DNA of 64,000 nt from Litoditis marina. Taxonomy: Eukaryota > Nematoda > Chromadorea > Rhabditida > Rhabditidae. Below are positions 57,399 through 64,000 of the stretch, in pieces. Made by a program: the position numbers and the translations under genes. Numbering within the stretch: the stretch's first letter is position 1; each line of letters begins with the position of its first letter. The notes under the pieces are model-generated. The model was not told the DNA's origin and did no database searches. It worked only from the letters and a program-made list of their open reading frames with translations. Location: NCBI GenBank assembly GCA_964036275.1, contig OZ038437.1, positions 10,405,460 to 10,469,459 on the forward strand, given 5' to 3'.

Positions 57399-59727
57399 AT
57401 GCGTATCTTTCTCACGGTGAGCTACTTGTGGTTATTTGAAAAAAAATGTGAAAGTGTCGAAACCACATAATTTAGTTATTAGCAAGACGGTAAAACTAAA
57501 CTTAGATACAAGAGTAAAAGTCATGGTAAGTTCATCGGCGTCGTCATTTGTTAGAACCTCTTCAGAGAAAGTTTGTCACACTAATTACATCCTGGACTAT
57601 TTAAAGGCGAAGATGGGTAGGGCATCTACTGATGAGGGCCCCTACCGGCATATAGATGTTAAAAGTCCGAAATGCCTAGGTAACATGACTTCACACACGT
57701 GGATTCTAGGTTTTATTCATTTTATTTTACTTTTACCTATACATGCTACTTTATTTATTTATATATCCTCATTTTACTAAGTCTTCTTTATAATGAATCA
57801 GGAACAAAAAACCGTGACAGATTGAAACTGATTCGCTTTTAGCTGGTTCTGTTGCTTTCTGTCTTTTCCGTGGTTGACGGAAAACGTAAGAAGAAAGGAA
57901 AGCCCAAGCTTCCTCCCATTCCGGCAGGCAACATGCGAATCACTGCAGAGATAACCGTAAAGTGCGCTCTCTACAAGAAATTCACTATTCAAATTCAAAT
58001 GAAGGAGGTGGGTGAACAGTTTTTTCATTGAAGTTTGGTGCAGGAATTTTCTAACAATCGCAAATGGTATTTGCCCTTCAAACAGAACGCAAGACAACAG
58101 TGTGAAAAACGTGGTTTGGTTCAAACTGTTCATCTACGCATTTGAGTAAGATTTCCATCAAATTTTGACTTTTCAGACAACAATATGACCCTAAGGCAGC
58201 TAAAAAATCGATGCTAAAGATGTATACTTTCATGTCTCCAGCTCGTTCCGTTCTCTCACAAAATTGGCATACGTAATGACACCGATAAGTGGGTTGCGTA
58301 CTGACGTGCTCACAAATACCTAATGTTTATTGAACACTTCATCAGCTAGATATGAGGAAACCCAATTGAATTTGCGTCACAGGGAAATTTTTATGTTGCC
58401 GTAGTTGTCGCTCAATATTGTGCAACTTTTGTCAAGCAGAAACTTACAATCAGCATGTTCTATCACGGTCTAAGGGAAATGTTCCAAACCTTTTGTGAGC
58501 TTTTCAATCAGATCACAGCAGAACGCCATCTTTACATTTGCTCAACACGAACTGCATGTAATTCGTTACTACTCAAGACGATAGCATTTTTTTTTCATCA
58601 AGGTCGCATATAGCTATTAACCTAGCATTTGATGCAGATGTAAGTCTTTTCCATTCCTACTGAGACTTCTACAGTAAGATTTCGAAACTTTCAAGCCGTT
58701 TCGCTCACTTCCTTTTGATCGGAGAAGTTGAGGATTTTCGTACCTCATTCTCCTTCTCAGGTAGAGTGAATATACGAGAACATTTTCCATACAAGATCCT
58801 ATTGTGAATGGTAACTTTTTCCAGCAATTGCTTCCTAGTTGAATCTTCTCGAGTTGAGTTTCTGTTCCTTGTGATACAATAAATGCTCTGTACATTTCAG
58901 TTGGATCCTTTGTCAGAAGACGACTATCTTGGCAAACTCTGGACATTCCGAATAAAGAAAAATAAGGGAAAAAAGATATTCATTTGGGGAGACACGGACG
59001 AATATGATGGAGTTTGGGTCGACAACAAACTCGAAATTTTCTACAAAATTGAACACAACTGCACACCGGTACGCTCATTCTCCTCAGAGCTGGTTTTTCT
59101 GTTTTGCTCTCCGTAAGTCTTAGGTGACCTACCTGCAGAAAAGTGTTATTAGAGGAACGATCAGTTGAAAAAGTGGCCTATTGTCCTCTATTTCCAATTA
59201 TAAAGAATATTTGAAATAAGCACAAAGTTGTATAGGTTTCACGTCAGTTTGCACCATGCGGCTTCGTAAGTTCCGAACATCTCGTGATCTACACCGAGTT
59301 TCATCGTGAGAACAATTAATAAATTTCCTGTTTTTTCAGTTTTTTCACCTGTTCCACCTTTAGAGTTTTCTCTGTTCAGATCCGTCTGATTAATTGTCAT
59401 AAAATGATTGTTTCTCTAGCGCATCACTGATTATCCTATTTCAGGATAGAACCAATGCCAAAGTAGATGCTCCCCTCAAGGTAATTGCATCAGTTGCAAA
59501 TACTTATTCCAATTTCCGCGTTTTGCAAGTTTCAGAACTTCAGCTGTTTTTCGTCGGAATTGCGTTTTTAAATATGTTATTTCGAGGGGGGCTTCGATAT
59601 GAGCAGCCTTTCTCGAGTTACTCCATTCGACGTCGAGTTCAAAGCGAACACAACCTATCAGCTGCCGTCCGGACCACCAGATTACAAAGTTTGGAATTTG
59701 GAACAGAGAATCTTCCAACGGAATTGA
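57399..59727 (+). CDS. Array gene E: secreted TTR-like protein, beta subtype
   Basis: Five exons in phase 0: 57399-57416, 57843-58007, 58901-59068, 59445-59480 and 59587-59727 (175 aa). The signal peptide is MRIFLT plus LVLLLSVFSVVDG. The basic linker KRKKKGKPK precedes LPPIPAGNMRITAEITVKC. Exon 3 has DPLSEDDYLGKLW, IFIWGDTDE and LEIFYKIEHNC. Exon 4 is DRTNAKVDAPLK, the 12-codon beta form. Exon 5 has PFDVEFKANTTYQLPSGPP, DYKVWNLEQ and C-terminal QRN. Exon 3 is one codon longer than in gene C. The exon 5 acceptor is TTATTTCGAG; the nearby TTTCAG at 59535 would bring in a stop. Intron 1 carries a young dispersed repeat (57615-57788) and intron 2 a fragment of the 8360 repeat. Confidence 0.85.
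57615..57788 (+). repeat. Dispersed ~175-bp repeat, copy in gene E intron 1
   Basis: Nearly identical to 6381-6555, beginning GGGTAGGGCATCTACTGATG. It lies between exon 1 and the exon 2 acceptor. Confidence 0.85.
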
Positions 59728-59733
59728 GTAGAG

Positions 59734-60142
59734 GTGAGTGTATTGGGTCAACTCTACCCAGAACCTGAGGTTCTTTTCCGATGTAACAGTGAATAATTCG
59801 GTTGGAACAGCTCCAACCCCAATTTCGACAACGACGCTCCGAAAGACGAGGCGTAAACAAGTGTTTAACGGAACTGCTCACACATGGTCAACACGGGTTG
59901 ATTTTCTGATACATTTAAAAACGTGATTTACAAAAAACCAGGTTTACTGATCGTTTTACCGGTGTTGTTGGTGCAATACGTTCTCTTCACTCATGTTTGT
60001 TTCCCACAACGAAAGTCATTCCCTTCGTTCGAATTTTGTTTACATCAAAGTTCAATCGAGTGTTGAGATAAAAAAATGAAACTTGGATATAAGTCTGAAC
60101 TGCCACGTTTCAAGCGCTTCACACTAATCAAATTTTTTTCAG
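59734..60142 (+). other. 3'UTR intron of gene E
   Basis: The donor GAG/GTGAGT lies 6 nt after the stop and the acceptor is AATTTTTTTCAG. The exon from 60143 begins GTTCCAGTGATT and contains CTCTACGTTTTCGTG, like B and D. It lacks a clean AATAAA. Confidence 0.65.
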
Positions 60143-60524
60143 GTTCCAGTGATTATCCATGCTCTACGTTTTCGTGTTTTGTTCTTGAAACCGAAACAAA
60201 CATCTTTGATTCAGTCTTAGGAGTTGAAGAGCAATGACATATTTTGGAGTTTCCAACAGATTCACAAGGAGACCAAAAACTAACTTTCCACCTAAAAAAC
60301 TACTCAATTCTTCGTTAAGTCAGATGTGATGCTTGACGCGCTGCGTTAGCGATCTCTGCACAACAACGTGAAACACTTTATCCACCAAACTAGATTTTAC
60401 CAGCTGTAAAATACTCGGATAACCTCACACATCCTGAAAAGTCTATACCGACTAATAGAATTTTGCTCTCTATTTTCGCTTCGCCAGGGTTTGAGTAGAA
60501 TTCCAACATTTGAAACAAATTTGA

Positions 60525-60808
60525 AAATTTTCTAATGACTTTTCCAATCTATTCATGTCAAAATAGATTGATAACAAATATGACCAATTCATTATGTGAA
60601 TACGTCATACCTTATTTGCAAAAATGCGTATAAAAAGAAGATAAGGAAAACCAAGATAGTGTTTCGATTGTTATACAGTTTTTTCACACCAACTCACTAT
60701 TTAGTTACAAATGTAACTTCTGAAAAATATCGAAAGATCAGCGTATTCTTGAATCGCAATAAAGTGTATTTTACAGGAATACAGCTCTGGTGAGCGCATT
60801 CTTCTGTC
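60525..60808 (+). promoter_or_regulatory. Promoter and leader of array gene F
   Basis: TTTTCTAATGACTTTTCC and CTATTCATGTCAAAATAGAT blocks, then AAAATGCGTATAAAAAGAAG (TATA box 60629-60637). The leader acceptor GTATTTTACAG ends at 60776, 32 nt before the ATG. Confidence 0.7.
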
Positions 60809-63398
60809 ATGCGTCTCTTGATCGTGGTAAGATGCTCGTACTACGACTATTTGAGAAAACAAACATGAATGTTCTCTTAGCACTCCATTTGGAGTTGAGA
60901 CAACAGATGAACACTATTCAGTTCACAATTATCAGAAATTTTCCATAAACTCGCACCCAGAAAAGTTTTACAGCACCAAATCGATTGGAGAATGAAAAAG
61001 TGGAAAAGGGAACGTACGAAACTGTATTGCATTGAAACTCGAGTATTTTCAGCTTGTGTTGCTTTTCTTCACGATTTCCGTCTCAGAGGGGAGGGGTGAA
61101 CTGCCTCCCATCCGACCTAACCAAATGCGAATTACCGCAGAAATCACTCTGAAATGTGCCTTCTACAAAAAGTACAAAATTCAACTTCAAATGAAGGATG
61201 TGAGTAGGGCAAGATTGAAAAGTTGACGGTACCATACTTTACAACATATTCCACGACCAGTTGTTTTTTCATGCTCACGCCCGTGTGAATAACATAAGTT
61301 AGTTGATTACGCACTTCTCGGAATACGTTTCCGTCATAGATTTTGTATGATCTGTTTTTTTGTTATCCTTCACTTATATAACCCAAGTGTTTCATTTACG
61401 CGAATGAACTCACTGTTCTTATCGTGAGTATGGAGGCTTTCCAATTCGTAAATTCTTTCATTTAGACAGATTTCCTTTCACGCGACGACGAAAATGGCAA
61501 AATTTGGAAATTCCAGTCGAAGAAAAAGAAAGCAAAAACTGTGTTTATTTATGGAGACACTGGTAGCGATGGATGGCTTGACAACACACTCGAAGTATTT
61601 CTCAAGATCGAACACAATTGCACCCCGGTGGGCCAGCTAAACTCTTCAGTTCGACAACAAAAACTGCCAACAATCTTCTCAACTCCAAACTTATCGACGA
61701 AAATGTGTACGTAAAAACTGCGCGGAACTTAATTAACCTACCTCATGTTTTAATTTTGAAGTTACAAAGAAAATTGGAGATTATAATACAATACAAATAA
61801 AATTGTACGGTGTCTAAACAAATTTTGACATTAGTGAGATGGGAGAATTGGCGTATGTTTGAGCAGCCGCGGGCTGTGGTCTATAGCTGAAACATGTCGG
61901 AACTCGACCTCGGAACGAACTTCACGAACACAGCTGTCCAATTGTGTTCAATCGGAACTGGTTTGGAACGAACGCAACATGTCGTACATTTCAACCGGTC
62001 TCTCCCCGAATAATGTAAGGTGATCATGGATTGCCTTACTCCTTCCACTCTCTCTCTCTCTCGCTCTCTCTGTGTGTGTCTCTCTCTCTTTCTCTCTCTC
62101 TCTCTTTCTTCTAGAAACAAGAGTGAGAGAGAGAGAGAGAGACACAGAAAATGAGGCAATCCATGATTACCTCACGAATAATTTGTAGCCATTTGTCGTC
62201 TTAGTAACTAGGGTCTTTTATAGGTTTGTTGGTTCTGTTTCAAAACTTTGCATCATGTCTGTATGTATAAACTGGTTTGAATTTGCGATTCTCACCAACA
62301 TAATTCCAGGATCGGACTGTCGCCAAGAAGGATTTTCCAATAGAGATAGTTGGCGATGTAAGCATGGATTTTGTACCTGATGAAACGATATTGGTAGAAG
62401 ATCGCGGTATTATTATCGCTTTGGTTACTACTTTGTGAGACAGGTATTTTGGCGTCAGAAACAAGATGAAAGTGTTGAGATGAAACTGGACACTTTACAA
62501 AAAATTAAAATCCAATTTTTGGGTGAAAATTCGCCCGTCAACGGACCAGCTCATTTATGAACCACTCGTTCGGTACCATGGTCCCACTCTAGACCAATTT
62601 TACACTTTGAGAAGAATTTGTGAAACTCAGAGTTTTATGTAGGCGCGAGAAGTGGAACCCTCAAAACTAGGAGGAGCTAATCTTCAAAAGTAGTATACAC
62701 AACATGAATAGAGAAAAATTGAGCCTGGACCTGTCATATCTCGCATAAATTATGGAAGAAGAACATATTCCAAGCTTCCTGTTCCCTTTTTCTATTCACA
62801 CATGTGTTAAATCAATTCTGAATGTTTTTCAACTCTCAATTAAAACTGACAAGAGAACAATGTGGTAGAGTTTGGTATGAATGTAAGTTCAATGTTTCGG
62901 ATTTTTAAATAGTTCTGCTGCCACTGAATATTTTCCAAATTTGCACAAATCGGTTGATATCATATTTTTTGTGGCCGCTGTCGGAAGCCATTTTTGGAAA
63001 AACCATATTTACAATAACTGTAGATCACACTCGCACACTAAATATCGATTAACACGTCGATAGAGTGTTTCCTCCTCTATCTCTCTATGAAAATCTCAAA
63101 AACTCGCGCAGGAATTTTCGAGGGAAAGACAAAAAACCTCTTTTGGGAGATCACAATGTTGTGATCGAGAACTAATCTGCGCCCGGCTCCACGTCTTTTC
63201 TACTGCTCTTGTTGGAGTTCCGTCAACTGAGAAAGTGTTTCATTGAAAGGTCATGACAAATTGAAGCTACAGGACTTTGGTAAGGCAGAGAAACTGGTTC
63301 CGTTCGATGTCGGATTTGAGGCCAACACAACCTATCCATTGCCGTTGGCAGCGAGAAACTATGCGATTTGGAATTTGGATGACAAATTCTTTCAATAA
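60809..63398 (+). CDS. Array gene F: secreted TTR-like protein, alpha subtype
   Basis: Five exons in phase 0: 60809-60826, 61053-61199, 61466-61627, 62310-62357 and 63273-63398 (166 aa). The signal peptide is MRLLIV plus LVLLFFTISVSEG. The short linker RGELPPIRPNQ precedes MRITAEITLKC, as in gene B. Exon 3 has DFLSRDDENGKIW, VFIYGDTGSDGWLDN and VFLKIEHNC. Exon 4 is DRTVAKKDFPIEIVGD. Exon 5 has PFDVGFEANTTYPLPL and IWNLDDKFFQ. Exon 2 is closest to gene B and exon 3 to gene D. Intron 3 contains a CT-rich hairpin (62025-62170). A GGTGAG donor lies 7 nt after the stop; the matching 3'UTR exon was not found before the window ends. Confidence 0.85.
62025..62170. repeat. CT/GA-rich hairpin in gene F intron 3
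   Basis: ATCATGGATTGCCT pairs with the distal AGGCAATCCATGAT. Between them CTCTCTCT and GAGAGAGA runs also pair, giving a long, nearly perfect hairpin. Confidence 0.85.
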
Positions 63399-63405
63399 GC
63401 GAAAG

Positions 63406-64000
63406 GTGAGAAATTCGTGTTACTCTTACTGCAAAAATCTTTCGCCACAAACCGATTCTGACCTATTTAGCGTATTCCAAACTATCGAAAACAGTAGGAA
63501 ACTTGGATAAGATTCACCTACCTTTTTGCCGTGATACATTAGCGAAAAACACACTATACGATTGTCCATCTGCTCTTGATGTTTGAGTTTCAAGACCCCA
63601 CACGTTGAACTAACCAGAAACACATCAATAAATGATTGCGTTGAATGAAATATCTCTTTGTGAACAAGTTAGATCGCGTTTGAAGGGACCGTGCCTTTAT
63701 AATGTGCAATGTAAGTAGTTTTTGAAAAATGAAAAAAAGCCATTTATTCTGTTTTGAGAGATGAGTTTCAAACGTTACATACAGAAATTGCAAAAAAACA
63801 CTTTTTTCGGAGCAAATTAGAAGCCAACAGAAGAACAGGTTACTGTAGTTCAGTAATCCTTGTCTCTTACTGCTTTGTTGTTTTTATGATATCTACAAAT
63901 CTTCTTTCACAGTTTTTATTCTTGTAATTTTGGCAATTTGTTAGGTATGATTTCGTATTTTTATAGACATTTTGGAAATTTTGTACGTAGGTGAACTCGG
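63406..64000. other. Downstream flank of gene F
   Basis: Expected 3'UTR intron sequence, with AAATTCGTGTTACTC as in gene D, then AT-rich DNA to the window edge. No further gene is seen. Confidence 0.5.

Noticed and set aside
61881..62159. 92-codon Arg/Glu-rich frame (-)
   Set aside because: Translation of the CT/GA-rich hairpin.

Overview
This is intron-rich, AT-biased animal DNA, almost certainly from a nematode and probably Caenorhabditis or a close relative. Supporting signs are many short introns with TTTTCAG-type acceptors, a secreted C-type lectin gene, a transthyretin-like secreted family, a CR1/Jockey-type LINE and a Polinton (Maverick) DNA polymerase fossil. Gene models below were assembled by hand from splice sites and reading phase. 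No search was run.

Layout. 1-0.34 kb: a 101-bp tandem repeat. 2.2-7.8 kb (+): an 11-exon secreted gene, a C-type lectin domain joined through a Thr-rich linker to an unrecognised C-terminal domain. It is flanked by several decayed copies of what looks like its own upstream region. 8-13 kb: dispersed and foldback repeats. 13.5-16.7 kb (-): a small acidic protein built of phase-0 exon modules. 17-25 kb: repeats, a 1-kb TIR element, a frameshifted Polinton DNA polymerase B remnant, and two weak small gene models.

25-39 kb: a 2.2-kb segment and its direct duplicate. The second copy is split by a LINE (6-bp TSD), a 217-bp inverted-repeat MITE (9-bp TSD) and a third insertion of about 0.9 kb. Each copy carries remnants of the same two genes and lies upstream of a member of the next family.

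30-63.4 kb (+): the main feature, a tandem array of one pseudogene and five apparently intact five-exon genes for small secreted proteins (166-176 aa). They look like divergent nematode transthyretin-like (TTR) proteins. Two subtypes alternate along the chromosome (alpha, beta, alpha, beta, alpha). All share a TATA-box promoter block, a splice acceptor 28-33 nt before the ATG, and an intron donor 6-13 nt after the stop codon. An unrelated small gene of unknown function sits between the second and third intact members. Introns and spacers are full of hairpin MITEs and a tRNA-like dispersed repeat.
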